64,000 bases of DNA from Petunia secreta. Lineage: Eukaryota > Streptophyta > Magnoliopsida > Solanales > Solanaceae. Each line of letters starts with the position of its first letter. Position 1 is the stretch's first letter. Under the pieces are notes generated by a model. The model was not told the origin of the DNA. It ran no database searches and saw only the letters and a program-made list of their open reading frames with translations. Of the stretch, positions 45,501 through 56,050 are shown in pieces. The stretch is taken from the NCBI GenBank assembly GCA_029990175.1, contig JARKIP010000564.1, forward strand, positions 62,001 to 126,000, read 5' to 3'. The position numbers were made by a program, and so were the translations under genes.

Positions 45501-47635
45501 GCATTCGCCTGCCAAAAAGGGTTTGAAAACATTTTTCAGCAAGAAAAGAAAGAAACGTGATAATGATGCTTCTCCTGAAATTGCATCTCCCCTCAAACCT
45601 AAAATTGTTGAAAGTTTGGCTGAAGCAAGCATCATGAATATTGGTCGCATAGAAGCACCTTCATTTTCACTTGGCTTCTCACAGCCATCGCAAAAGGCTG
45701 CAGCAGTGGTCGATAGTGTCAGGACAGATTCTATGGATATCGATCGCTCAGAAAGTAAGGGTGGTACAGAATTGGGATAAATAGAGAAAGATAATTCAAA
45801 ACTTACGACACTTGTTGATGCATCTGTTGTAGTACTGGAGCAAGAGTCTGCTTTGGATTCAGGCATGAAAACACCTGAACAGTTAATTTTTGCGGAGAAA
45901 TAGAAGCTTGTTGGAATAGATGTCTGTGCAAGGAATATTGCAGATGTGTGTTCATTTAAACAACAGTCGGCCATGCAGTGTTCAGTGAAAAAAGAGGAAG
46001 TTATGGATTTTGCTGTTTTTCTAGACAAACCATCAAATGATCCAGAAGGAGGAGAGCTGTTAGGCAGGGGACATAGGGTTCGTAAGATTAGCCGCCACTT
46101 ATTATCTCCATTCAGGCCTTTTGAGCCAAAGAAAAAGTGTGATTGGAAACCTTCTTATAAGCGTGTATGCCCTTTTCATATTGTCAATGCCACGTCTAAT
46201 TGTTTGGCAATTTTTGATGAATGGTTGAAGAAAGGCTTGAAAGTGATTGATCAAAACAGTATCTCTAAAGTGTAAGTTATTTTTATTTTATTTTTTTTGT
46301 GTATTTTAAGTTACAGGGCATTGTAGATTATATTAGTAAATTTATATTTTTTTATGTTGTTTGTGTTTAACTTTTTCAGGGGTGATTATCTTTGTGATGA
46401 CAAAATTGCAGACATCAATTCACGAAAAAAAATTAAATTATATAATGTTTCAGTGAAGAGCAAAATGTGGTTTAGAGAGATTGCAGATAGAAGATATCCA
46501 CTTACCAATGAGGTTTTCTACAGCTTTTTTTTGTTATTGGTTCTGTAGTCTTATATATATATATATATACACACACACATTGGTTAACTAATTTTTTTTT
46601 TTTGTGTTTTGTGATATTTTCTGTCATGCAGCATGTTGATGTTATACAGTACTATCTGAGGAAGAAGCATGTATATCATTTCACAAACTACTCAGCGTTG
46701 TTCACAACGACAGACTTGAATTTTGATTTTTTTTTGTAGAGTCGTTGTTCTTTTCGAAAGTTGAATCCTATTTTGAAAATATGGGAAAGGAAGAGAAGAC
46801 CAGGAGAATAAAACAGAAGAAGAATAGAATGGAAGAAGAGTGGAAGAATAAAAAACGTTTTGAAGAAATGAAGGCGAAGAAGAAAGGAGCAAAAAGGACT
46901 CGTGCTCAACAAAAGAAAAAAGAATATAAACCTCCAGCAGAAGTTGTTTTTGGAATTCATGACTTGAGACTGGAGGATTTAGAGAAGATTGAGTTAGATT
47001 TTGACCTAGCACAGTTTGAAGGAACTACGCAGAATAACCTAAATGAGTGTGTGAATGAGTCTACTAATCAATGTGGCATAGCATGGACTCAAGTCGAAAA
47101 AGTGTTTATGCCAATTAGGAAGACTTCACTTGATCCTAATGATTACATGTCTTGCACTCATTATTGGTTAGGAGTTTATTCTATAAAAGATCATAGAATA
47201 GATGTCTATGATTCGGTTTTTGATGGGGATGAACATTTTGTGAAGATGAAGATGAAGATGGCAATGTATGCAATTGCTATACCTCAGCTACTAAAAGAGA
47301 TGAATTTTCATACAAAATATCCTAATTTTGGTACGACGTACAAGAAACTTGATATTGTTTATCAAACAGCACCAAAACAATCAGGAGAGACAGACTGTGG
47401 TCTCTTTGTAACAAAGTTTACAGATCTACACATGCTCGGACAGGATTTGTTTAAATATGAATGGGGAGTAGAAGCTATTACTATTTACAGGAGAATGGTT
47501 GCTGCTAATCTACTGACGCATGGAAAATCAAAAATAGATGAAGGCTATGAAACTCCACCAGAGAAATTGAATGATGATTATGGAGAGCATGATGAGAAGC
47601 TAGCTTGTGAACATGGAAGGCTGCCTCTTCTTTGA
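42570..47635 (+). pseudogene. DUF1985 + ULP1 (C48 cysteine protease) gene, multi-exon, lesioned
   Basis: Exon 1 (42,570-43,525) encodes the DUF1985 domain: FAQWKNRDCQWKGDTDYC, LINCFLQSQIVSLDNTKLSF, DIVDFTADDFHVVSGLNIF, LLDLIEHHSS and, after a frameshift near 43,360, LPILLLVAEVFPVFRQYF. GT-AG introns follow (43,526-43,605; 43,738-43,809; others to 46,379). Middle exons are Ser/Lys-rich with a nuclear-localisation-like KKRKKR (about 45,545) and carry stops at 43,942, about 44,051, about 45,778 and about 45,901. The last exon (46,745-47,635) has a charged coiled coil and the C48 core: THYWLGVYSI (His), IDVYDSVF (Asp), KQSGETDCGLFVTKF (Gln region and Cys). ULP1-type proteases remove SUMO-like modifiers. 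In MULEs the role is unclear, and DUF1985 proteins include VANC-type anti-silencing factors. Confidence 0.85.
46745..47635 (+). CDS. C48 (ULP1-like) protease terminal exon
   Basis: This 296-codon open frame is the undamaged 3' part of the DUF1985-ULP1 gene. Residues ~10-75 are Lys/Glu-rich (RRIKQKKNRMEEEWKNKKRF). The catalytic region spans ~115-250, with His in CTHYWLGVYS, Asp in IDVYDSVFDG and Cys in SGETDCGLFV. His is followed by Tyr, then Trp, instead of the usual His-Trp. The upstream part of the frame (about 46,745-46,790) may be intronic, because the exon at 46,632 (HVDVIQYYLRKKHVYHFTN) must join somewhere here. Confidence 0.82.
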   Translation: MFFSKVESYFENMGKEEKTRRIKQKKNRMEEEWKNKKRFEEMKAKKKGAKRTRAQQKKKEYKPPAEVVFGIHDLRLEDLEKIELDFDLAQFEGTTQNNLNECVNESTNQCGIAWTQVEKVFMPIRKTSLDPNDYMSCTHYWLGVYSIKDHRIDVYDSVFDGDEHFVKMKMKMAMYAIAIPQLLKEMNFHTKYPNFGTTYKKLDIVYQTAPKQSGETDCGLFVTKFTDLHMLGQDLFKYEWGVEAITIYRRMVAANLLTHGKSKIDEGYETPPEKLNDDYGEHDEKLACEHGRLPLL

Positions 47636-47779
47636 ATCTTTATTTATCTTCTTTATAAACAATGCAATGTACACATTTTTTGATGTATGTATAGTTAATA
47701 TGTTGTTTGTTTGTTATTATTTATTAGCTTTTGAAGTATATAAATAGGAATGCTAATACTTTAATTCTAGGTAAACAGT

Positions 47780-48530
47780 CCCAATTTTTTTATATACTGT
47801 GAGTTCACATATGAAGCACTGCACCCCAGCACCAATGCGTGGGAGTGGGTCGAAAAATCCCTTCGTGCCATTATAAAATACTGGGACTCTGTATTTTTAA
47901 GTACTTGTGCCCTAGTTCAAAAATTATGCGACTTTGTATAAAAGCATTTTAGCATATGTTTTCCACCCCCCCCCCCCCAGCGCAAAATACTGTGAGTTTA
48001 CTTATGAAGTACCAGCGTCCCCAGTTAACATACTGGGTATAATTACTTAGTATAATTTTTTTTAAACAATCAATAATGTAGTAGTAATATAGATAAGCAA
48101 CGACGTCGTGTACCATTGTAAAAAATAGCCGTGCTAAAAATTAATTTATTGTCTTGGTAGGCACTATACCAAGACAATACATTAATTTACTTGAAGGAGA
48201 GTTGATTAATCCTAATAAACACTGCAACGTTTCATAAAATTTTCGGTGTGACATAGATTCTAGGTAAACAGTCCCAGTTTTTTTATATACTGGCACTTGC
48301 AGCAATGTCTGGGAGCGGGTGGAAAAATCCCTTCGTGCCCATTATAAAATACTGGGGACTCTGCATTTTTAAGTACTTGTGCTCCAGTTCAAAAATTATG
48401 CGACCTTGGATAAAAGAATTTTAGCATACGTTTCCACCCGCGCAAAATACTGTGAGTTTACTTATGAAGTACCAGCGCCCCCAGTTAACATATTGGGTAT
48501 AATTACTTAGTATAATTATTTCACCAAAAT
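47780..48530. repeat. Palindrome-rich spacer with a ~450 bp duplication
   Basis: Two copies of a block (about 47,770-48,060 and 48,262-48,520) share AGGTAAACAGTCCCA, ATTATAAAATACTGGG, TTTTTAAGTACTTGTGC and CCCCAGTTAACATA. They are built from the same CCCAG/CTGGG phrases seen elsewhere in the element. No gene is contained. Confidence 0.85.
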
Positions 48531-48711
48531 AATTAGGGGTCTGCAGTTATGAGCTGGTTACTAGCATTCCTATTTTTTAGGGGTGCAGTTGTAGGGCATT
48601 CCTATATGTCTATAAATACAGTCTTTGAATATACAATCATCACTCAAATTTGTCTCATATTTTTTACTTGCTTGTGCAGTCTTTTAGAAAAAAAAAAAGT
48701 CTCTCCCACAG

Positions 48712-48981
48712 GGAAATGGACATGTAGTTGAGAATGGACATACACTTCAAAATGTGCATTCTACAGAGCAAACATGGCGTGATTTATTTTGGAAGATTGC
48801 AGGTTTGCAGGGAGACATTGAGCAGTTGACTCGTACTGTAGATCACCTCCGAATATTAATTATTCGAAAAAATCAGAGGATTGAAAGGAATGAGCGACAA
48901 ATGACAAGGATGATGAGGGAAATCAGACAAATACCAAACTATAATAAAGTACATACTCCACCAGGGCCACCAGCGAATTAA
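48712..48981 (+). pseudogene. Small coiled-coil gene 1 (no ATG in frame)
   Basis: A frame opening after a TAG at 48,685 reads GNGHVVENGHTLQNVHSTEQ, then TWRDLFWKIAGLQGDIEQL and a coiled coil (RTVDHLRILIIRKNQRIERN), ending TPPGPPAN. It resembles coiled-coil gene 3 (NGH repeats, then an aromatic residue, then coiled coil). A TATA-like box (TCTATAAATACAG, about 48,609) and an A-rich tract lie upstream, but no ATG is in frame before the GTG at 48,754, so the start is lost or provided by splicing. Function unknown. Confidence 0.6.
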
Positions 48982-49616
48982 TTTTTACTATTTTTGTTAC
49001 GTTTTTTACTGAACTTATGTTGTATTAACTTGATAATAGAAGAAAGGTTGGGACTCCAGTAGTGTTATGTTTTTAATGCTTCCATGTGCAAGTATAATTT
49101 ATCTTTTCTTGTACTTTCAAGAGACTTGTTTTTGTGTTTTTAGAAGTATCCTTTTTGTGTAATTTTTATGTTAATCTTAGTAAAAGTGCATGTAAGTTTG
49201 CATTTTTTTTTTGTGTGAAAAATGTTGTCTAATATACTGCGGATAGCAGTCAAGGCACATGGATGCCCAAGATGTTTTTTGCTCTGACTAGTAGTTTAAG
49301 GCAGACAGACCCCCACCACCCAGATGTTTATTCTGTGGCTAGTAGTTTAAGACACATGGACGCCCCAGATATTTTTGTTGTGGGTAGTAAATTAAGGCAC
49401 ATGGATATTTGAGTTTTTATTTTTATTTTTCCAATGCTCTTTATAGTTGGCCCCAATTCTCCATCGTAAAGGAAAAGAACAAGCAATGTACAGCTTTTAC
49501 ATAAAGAAGGAAGAATTTTTACAGTATAATAAAGAATATTTCTTGTATAATTATTTTAATATAAATAAACTACTTTGTTACTGAATAGAACATGCATATA
49601 TTTTTGTATTTTTAAG

Positions 49617-49673
49617 ATGGGAACAGTCGTTGAAGCAGTGTTGAATGAATTCGATGCTGAATTAAATCAGTTT
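49617..49673 (+). pseudogene. Duplicated first exon of the B3-like gene
   Basis: ATG plus 18 codons (MGTVVEAVLNEFDAELNQF) followed by a donor GTAAGT. It matches exon 1 of the gene at 50,051 (MGTVVEAVLSELKAELDQF) with several substitutions. No second exon follows before the next copy, so this is an orphan exon from a ~434-bp duplication, or an alternative first exon spliced to 50,197. Confidence 0.75.
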
Positions 49674-50050
49674 GTAAGTTAAACATACCACTTTTTTTAA
49701 AGTGTTATTTTATGCTTCGTAGACTTCACCCAGTTTTTTACACTGGGACGTTATGGGAAATATAAAAGGCGACCAGCTTTTTTTAAGTCTGGGTGAATAA
49801 AAATACAAAAATACCAGCATTTAATTGCCTCCCTAACATTGGGATTCGAAAAGTCTGGACTTTATTATTTTTTTAAACTACAAGGATATAGGGAAGACCA
49901 TACAAAACCTACCATTTTTGACTATATTTATTATTTGACCATAACAGCTCGACAAAAGTTAATATTAGAGAACAATAACTGCTATCTTTTAAATAAGCTA
50001 TCCCCAGCATGTTAGAGAACATTGTTCTCAAATATTTTTTGTATTTTAAA

Positions 50051-50427
50051 ATGGGAACAGTCGTCGAAGCAGTGTTAAGTGAATTGAAAGCTGAATTAGA
50101 TCAGTTTGTGAGTTAATCATAGCATTTTTTTAAAGTGTTATTTTTGTTTGATGTTATTATAAAATATTGCATTTCTTCTTTGGTTTTGTTTTATAGATTT
50201 TGCCAGTATCGTTGGCAATTAGACTTCCCAAACGTGATGTGCCAGCCACTCTTATTTGCCATGGTAGTCATTTCCAGATGAACTACCTAAAAGTGAGAAG
50301 ACAGAGAAAACTTTGTAATGGATGGAGGGAGTTTGTTCGTACTAACAATCTTGGAGTAGGAAGTACGCTATATTTTAGGGTTCTGGAATCCTTAGATCGT
50401 GTGGTTTTAAATGTTAGTATTTGGTAG
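50051..50427 (+). CDS. Two-exon B3-like DNA-binding protein, 95 aa, apparently intact
   Basis: Exon 1 50,051-50,107 (MGTVVEAVLSELKAELDQF), intron 50,108-50,196 (GTGAGT...TTATAG), exon 2 50,197-50,427. Exon 2 has the B3-fold pattern: LAIRLPKRDVPATLICHG, FQMNYLKVRRQRKLCNGWRE, FVRTNNLGVGSTLYF and VVLNVSIW. The GW..F...N.L..G..L.F segment is characteristic of REM-type B3 domains. It is short, about one domain. With no lesion seen it is the best-preserved member of the cassette. It lies between palindrome arrays and could be a sequence-specific regulator of the element, an inference. Confidence 0.7.
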
Positions 50428-50819
50428 CTTGAACTAGAACCTTTAAGTTTAAGTTCTAGTTCTAGTTCTAGTTCTAGTTCTGGCACTACTGTTGAAGATG
50501 CCTGAATAAGATAGCATATTTGTGTGTTTTAGTTCAATGTCTATTGAATTTATGTGTCTGTTTTACAGTTTTTGGTAAACAATATCTTAGTTTTTGGGGA
50601 AGTTATATATGTGTAACTGTTGTTTTTTGAATTGCGATTGTTCAGTAAACAACATCACAACTATTATGTAATGGTGCCTTTTCAATTATAAGTAAGTTGC
50701 AACTGTTATTACATTATTGAATTTATTCTATAAATACATATCAACTTATAGTTGTTATGGAGTTTTATGTGAAGTTTCTATGTTATTATTTTTAATAATT
50801 AGTCTATAATTTCCAATTA

Positions 50820-51360
50820 GTTTACAGTCATTAGTATAGGACTCCAGATCTTTTCAACTGTATACAATATAGCTCCAGCAAAAGTACTGGGGATTAATTT
50901 ATGAATAAATATTATTAAATTTTGTGATTTTGGGATTAATTTATAATTATTAATATAGGATGCTGTTATTTTTCAACTGCATAACACGATGGTGCTGCAC
51001 AAGTACTGGGATTACTTTACAATTATGAGCATAGGACCCCAGATCAAAATGCTGTTATTTTCAGCTTCATAACAATATGGCTCCAGCACAAGTACTGGGA
51101 TTTAGTTTACAATTATGAGTATAGGATCCCAGATCAAAATGCTGTTATTTTCAGATTCATAACAGTATGGCTCCAGCAGAAGTACTGGAATTAGTTTACA
51201 ATTATGACTATAGGACCCCAGATCAAAATGCTGTTATTTTCAAATTCATAATAGTATGGCTCCAACACAAGTACTGGGATTAGTTTACAATTATGACTAT
51301 ATGACCCCAGATCAAAATGCTGTGATTTTCAGATTCATAACAGTATGGCTCCAGTACAAT
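50820..51360. repeat. ~90 bp tandem repeat array with CCAGCACAAGTACTGG palindromes
   Basis: About six units of CTCCAGCACAAGTACTGGGA, then TAGTTTACAATTATGA, ATAGGACCCCAGATC and AAAATGCTGTTATTTTCA. Each unit has two CCAG/CTGG half-sites. A related shorter array lies at 52,330-52,560. The array sits between B3-like genes 1 and 2. Confidence 0.88.
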
Positions 51361-51579
51361 TTTAGTTGCACAATCTTTGTTGAAATTGATAACGTACAGA
51401 AACTGTAAAGACCATAGAAAATATAACTTCTTTGACTACATTTAATGTATTCTTGACAACCCTTTGCAGTTACTAACTTTTTGACTATAAATAACCCTTT
51501 GCAGTTAAAGCAAACTACAAATTTTTTTGAAACTTCATCTCCTCTTATAAACTGTAAAGTTTTTTTGAGAAAAGAAGAT

Positions 51580-52109
51580 ATGGCAGATGAAGACACTCGT
51601 GTGGAGGAACTAGGCAGTTTCGAGAAGAAAATCACATCATCTTACTTTGATAGAGATGATTTTATATGTTAAAAGAAATGACTGAAGTATATTTTATTTT
51701 TTTCATTTATTTTTTCAGTGTTTTGTGATTTTTTTATTAACTGTGAAATATTATTCCTTTTAGATCTTTCCAAAAAGTTGGAAGCAGAGGCTGCCAAATC
51801 AAAATGGAACGACATGCATAATGTGTGAAGATGATGATGAGGTATATGAGATGAACTTCAATGTAGGGAAACACGCAAGGTTATGTAATGGATGGAAGGA
51901 TATGATCACTAAAAAAGGCTTCAGGATAGGTAATATACTTCCCTTTGATCACCTATGACACGTGATGATCAACGGTATTCCATCTGTTATTTTTGAAGTT
52001 TCTGTCATAAACCATCAGGATGGTGAGGGAGAGGGTGATGAATGATGAAAGCAGTGATGATGATGATGATGATGGAGCATCAGCACAGAATCCAATTGTA
52101 ATTGAATAA
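51580..52109 (+). pseudogene. B3-like gene 2, lesioned
   Basis: A TATA-like box (CTATAAATAACCC, about 51,485) precedes ATG 51,580. Exon 1 encodes MADEDTRVEELGSFEKKITS, SYFDRDDF. The donor that is GTATGT in gene 3 is ATATGT here (51,664), a splice-site loss. Exon 2 (from 51,764) reads IFPKSWKQRLP, VYEMNFNVGKHARLCNGWKD, MITKKGFRIGNILPFDHL and then a TGA (about 51,957). A later frameshift precedes the acidic tail DESSDDDDDDGASAQNPIVIE ending at 52,109. Alignment with gene 3 shows the B3-like domain and the conserved SAQ-PIVIE terminus. Confidence 0.75.
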
Positions 52110-52329
52110 ATTTCTAGTAGTTTTTGTATGTGTACTGTCTATGTATTAGTGTTCTAATAAAAACTATAGTGTTTTATGTATTATTTTTTTTATCTAATTG
52201 TGTTTTTATATATTTGCATTTCTACATTGTAATGCTTGATAAATAACTTAAATAAGAAACATAAATTCAATCCTATTACAAGTTTTGGAAGATGATATTC
52301 TATGTGGGGTAGAAGTGCTGTGCACGAGG

Positions 52330-52900
52330 ATTGAAGTTCTAGCCACATTACAAGTACTGGATTACTTTACAATTATTAGTATATGACCCCCAGATCAAAA
52401 TGCTGTTATTTTTCAACTGCATAACACCATCGCTCCAGCACAAGTACTGAGATTAGTTTACAAATATGAGTATACGACTCCAGATCAAAATGCTGTTGTT
52501 TTTCAGCTGCATAACACCATGGCCCCAACACAAGTACTGGGATTAATGTATGTGATAACAGATTTTTATATATGAATAAATATTATTAATTTATGTGATT
52601 ATGAAAATGTTGCTCATATTCAAACTACAGACTTTTGAAAGTTAAAAAACAAAATCTGTTTGTCCATTTAAAATATTGTAAAAGAGTTCTTATAGTAATT
52701 TAACTTACAGAATCTTCTAAGATTTTTTATTGACTTGACTTGTCATGTAAAATGACAAAAGAATCTATCTACTTTTGTTCATGTGTGGTCAACAATATAA
52801 CAATGTGAATTAACGAGTCCCAGTATTTTATAGCAACGAAGTTACTGTTGTCTCAGTTACTCGACACAAATGCTGTGGATTTGCAAAGTTAAAGTAGGGA
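52330..52900. repeat. Palindrome-rich spacer between B3-like gene 2 and coiled-coil gene 2
   Basis: Three units of the ~90-bp repeat (CCAGCACAAGTACTG, ACTCCAGATCAAAATGCTGT) followed by scattered ACGAGTCCCAGTATTTTATA and related phrases at 52,818-52,880. No gene is seen from 52,110 to 53,309. Confidence 0.8.
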
Positions 52901-53309
52901 ATATTTTGTGGATTTCAATATATTTTTGGAACAGAGGTCTGTTGTAGTAATCTAAAGTACAGAATCTTTCCAAAGTCTGTTTGATTTGTTTTTGTGTTGT
53001 CAACTGTGTAATACTGTTACTTTAATACAGTTGAAAATCTCAGTTCAATCTTATCCTATACAGATACGACCTATAAAAAAAAAGTAATATCTTCTTTATT
53101 GTATTTTGTTCAATTTTCAGAGAAAGATGCAAGGAATATTTACAGCTTTTTTTGAGTTACAATGTCAGCTAAATAGAAGAAATATTCTTTACTGTTTTTT
53201 TTGTATTTTTTTTCTATAAATTAGACAGTGGTCTTGTTTTTTCACTTGAACAAAGTAAAATAATATTCCAAAAAAAAAAAAAAAGAAATAACAAAGCATA
53301 AAATAAAAA

Positions 53310-53645
53310 ATGGCTTGCAATGATGAAGTAAGAAGACAACAATGGCACCAATTGAATAACGATGTTAGGAATTTGAAAAGTGATCTTGAGTTTTTGAAAA
53401 CTGAGGTATCAGTCGTGAAGAATAACTTGGATATGTTGTTTGAATTTTTTGTAGCTTTCAGAGAGAAAAACAATAGAGATATGGATCAAATTTTTGACAA
53501 ACTCATGGAAATTGAATGCAGAACTTTACAGATTCAATCTCTGGTTCTAGCTCTCGCGTTCCTAGTAATCATTAATGTTTTACTGTATTTTTTTTATGTG
53601 TTTCGCAGTGTTCTGTTTTTATGCTTCCATGTGAAGCAAGTGTAA
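53310..53645 (+). CDS. Small coiled-coil protein 2 with C-terminal membrane-like segment
   Basis: A 111-codon frame from ATG 53,310, preceded by an A-rich tract (53,271-53,284). Residues ~10-75 form a coiled coil (QQWHQLNNDVRNLKSDLEFL, KTEVSVVKNNLDMLFEFF). Residues ~77-108 are strongly hydrophobic (LVLALAFLVIINVLLYFFYV), so a tail-anchored membrane protein is possible. It shares with coiled-coil genes 1 and 3 the size, position and A-rich leader, but sequence identity is weak. I do not recognise it. Confidence 0.6.
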   Translation: MACNDEVRRQQWHQLNNDVRNLKSDLEFLKTEVSVVKNNLDMLFEFFVAFREKNNRDMDQIFDKLMEIECRTLQIQSLVLALAFLVIINVLLYFFYVFRSVLFLCFHVKQV

Positions 53646-53779
53646 CTTGTACTTGCGGATACTTCTTTTGTATTTTTAGAAGTATTCTTTAATGTAATTT
53701 TTATGTTACTGTTAATGAAAATGACTGTAACTTTGCCTTTGTTTGTGTGTAAAATGCCGACTCTTAAAATAATGTTTAT

Positions 53780-55160
53780 GTATAGTCCCAGCAATATATG
53801 CCCCATCATTTTTACACAAAGCCCCAGGATATTGTTATGGGGCCTTGGTTCAACGTAACACCAAGTCCCAGTATTTTATGCTGGGACAACGGGTGGAGAT
53901 TTTGAAGTCCAGCTTTATAAGCCCCAGTATTTAATGCTGGACAACACAGAACGTAATTCAAAATCCTGTTAAACAGTGTGACCCATTGTAAACAGTGTGA
54001 CTTATCAGAACTTATGACAAAATACACATTGTACCTTTTCAGAATTTTCAGAAGTGACTCTTACAAACAAATGCCAATGTATATAAATTCCCACCCATAA
54101 AACAGATAGACAGGAATCCAATCTGTCATTTTTGTTATTGAACAAAAAAAAAAAAAAGAAATTGTGTCAAATACTATCTGATCAAAAAGTATCTATGGAG
54201 AATGGCCACCGACCATCAAATGGCCACGGACTATCGAATGGCCACGGACCATCGAATGGCGACGAACCATTTAATGGAGGACAGGTTTTCCAGAATGGTC
54301 ATGGACCATCAACTGAAAGGCATGTTACGAACTTGCCTTCAATACCAAGACACCTCTGTTGGCGTTTTGAAAATCTGGAGAATGAGGTGGAATCCTTGAA
54401 GGAATTCAGAAAGAAATGTGAAGATGAATTGTGGAATTTAAGGTACACGCATCGACAATATTACGAAAAACTGATGGAATTGCTTATGGTAATGGCAGAT
54501 CCCCTGCAATTGCACAATGGAGGACCAGGGGAGCCCGTGTTTAGGAATTATGGAGAATAAACAATGTTTAATTTGATATATTATCTATTGTTGTTCTTTC
54601 ATATATTAGTAATTTTTTTACAATGATATCATGTATTCAAAAAGGCAAACAGACAGTGTTAAGCAAGTGTAATTCATCTTTTCTTATACTTGAGGATACT
54701 TCTTTTGTGTTTTTAGAAGTATGCTTTTTTGTAATTTTTATGTTACTGTTAATGAAATTGGATGTAAGTTTTCTTTTTCTGTTGTGTGTAAAATGTTGAC
54801 TGTTAAATAATGTTTATGTATAGTCCCAGCAATACATGCCTCAGCATTTCTGATTAGAACTTCTTGGCCAAAACCCTTCTCTTCTATACCATACCCATTT
54901 AATTTGCATCGTCCAAACGAATTTTAGTTCCTTTTTTCTTCTTTTTTTCCTGCTTAGTATAGCTACAGGATATTGTAATGGGACTTTGCTTCAACATAAT
55001 ACTAAGTCCCAGTATTTTAATGCTGGACAACAGGGGGGTGATTTTGAAGTGCAGCTTTATAAGCTAAAAATATAGAATAGCTACAGGATATTTTAATGGG
55101 ACTTTGCTTCAACGTAACACTAATCCCCAGATTTTTATGCTGGGGGCCAGTAGTTTAAGG
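53780..55160. repeat. Palindrome motifs flanking coiled-coil gene 3
   Basis: CCCAGTATTTTATGCTGGG (53,867-53,885) and related phrases at 53,920-53,945 lie before the gene. After it, at 54,955-55,150, are two degenerate units of the array seen at 59.5-60.6 kb (GCTACAGGATATT(G/T)TAATGGG, ACTTTGCTTCAACGTAAC, CCCAG...ATGCTGG). Two copies of the post-gene sequence (TACTTCTTTTGT, TTTTTAGAAGTAT, near 53,660 and 54,700) show that coiled-coil genes 2 and 3 share 3' flanks. Confidence 0.85.
54195..54560 (+). CDS. Small coiled-coil protein 3 with Asn-Gly-His repeats
   Basis: A 121-codon frame from ATG 54,195. TATA-like TATATAAATTCCC lies at about 54,081 and an A-run at 54,144-54,156. The N-terminus has short repeats of the type NGHRPSNGHGLSNGHGPSNG. 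The rest is a coiled coil (LENEVESLKEFRKKCEDELW, LRYTHRQYYEKLMELLMVMA) ending GGPGEPVFRNYGE. It parallels coiled-coil gene 1 (NGH motifs, aromatic-rich start of the helix, Pro/Gly-rich end). No lesion is visible. Function unknown. Confidence 0.65.
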   Translation: MENGHRPSNGHGLSNGHGPSNGDEPFNGGQVFQNGHGPSTERHVTNLPSIPRHLCWRFENLENEVESLKEFRKKCEDELWNLRYTHRQYYEKLMELLMVMADPLQLHNGGPGEPVFRNYGE

Positions 55161-55507
55161 CACATGGGTGCTCAAGATTTTTATCCTGAGACGTTATTGT
55201 AAATATAGAAGTTGTTCTAGTTTTTAAGAATGTGTCAGCAAATATCTCGGGTACCAGCATTTTACCAGGATAACATTGGCATACGAGAAGACCTCGAACT
55301 GGAAGAAACATAGGGAAAAACATAGAAACACAACTTTTTTGACTACATTTATAGTGACATTTAATCTATTTTTGACTATACATGTTCTCTTTGACCATAT
55401 AACAGTTGAACAAAAGTTAGTAACTCCTAGCCTATAAATAAGGCTTTGCAGTTCAAGTAAGCAACAACTAGTGAGCAACTAATTTATTTTTTCATCAAAA
55501 CAATAAT

Positions 55508-56050
55508 ATGGAGGATGATCGTTGGGAGGAACTAGGCGATTTCACTGTGCGAATAACAAAGTCATACTTCAAAAGAGATAATTTTGTATGTCAAAAAAAT
55601 TACCAAATTATTTTTTATATTTTTGTTCATCTAATTTTTCAATGTCTTTTTTGTATTAACTGTGAAAGTTTATTTTTTCAGATCTTTTCAGAGAGTTGGA
55701 AAGAGAAGCTGCCAAAGGTCAATGGAAGTGCACTTTTAAATTGAGAAAATGATGACACTGATTATGAAATGAAGTTCAAGGCTGGGAAGGGACATTCAAG
55801 GTTGTGCAATGGATGGAAGAAGATGCTTCAGCGTAAAGGCTATAGACTGGGTGATATTCTTCGGTTTAATCACGTTGTTCATGAGGTTTACAATGGTGTT
55901 GCCACTATGGTTTTTGAAATTTCATTAGTAAACCGTCAGGTTGGTCATGGCCACATCAACAATGATGATGATGATGACGACGACAATGATGATGATGGCA
56001 ACAGTGAAGAAGATGTAGGATCAGCCCAGAAGCCTATTGTAATTGAATAA
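55508..56050 (+). pseudogene. B3-like gene 3, one nonsense codon
   Basis: A TATA-like CTATAAATAAGGC lies at about 55,432. Exon 1 (55,508-55,585) encodes MEDDRWEELGDFTVRITKS, YFKRDNF. Intron 55,586-55,681 is GTATGT...TTTCAG. Exon 2 starts IFSESWKEKLPKVNG. A TGA at 55,742-55,744 replaces the Cys codon (TGT) of gene 2, after which the frame continues: YEMKFKAGKGHSRLCNGW, KKMLQRKGYRLGDILRF, ATMVFEISLVNRQVG. It ends with a long Asp tail and SAQKPIVIE. Apart from the nonsense codon the B3-like domain is complete, with GW...G.R.GD.LRF. It is about 150 aa if read through. Confidence 0.78.
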
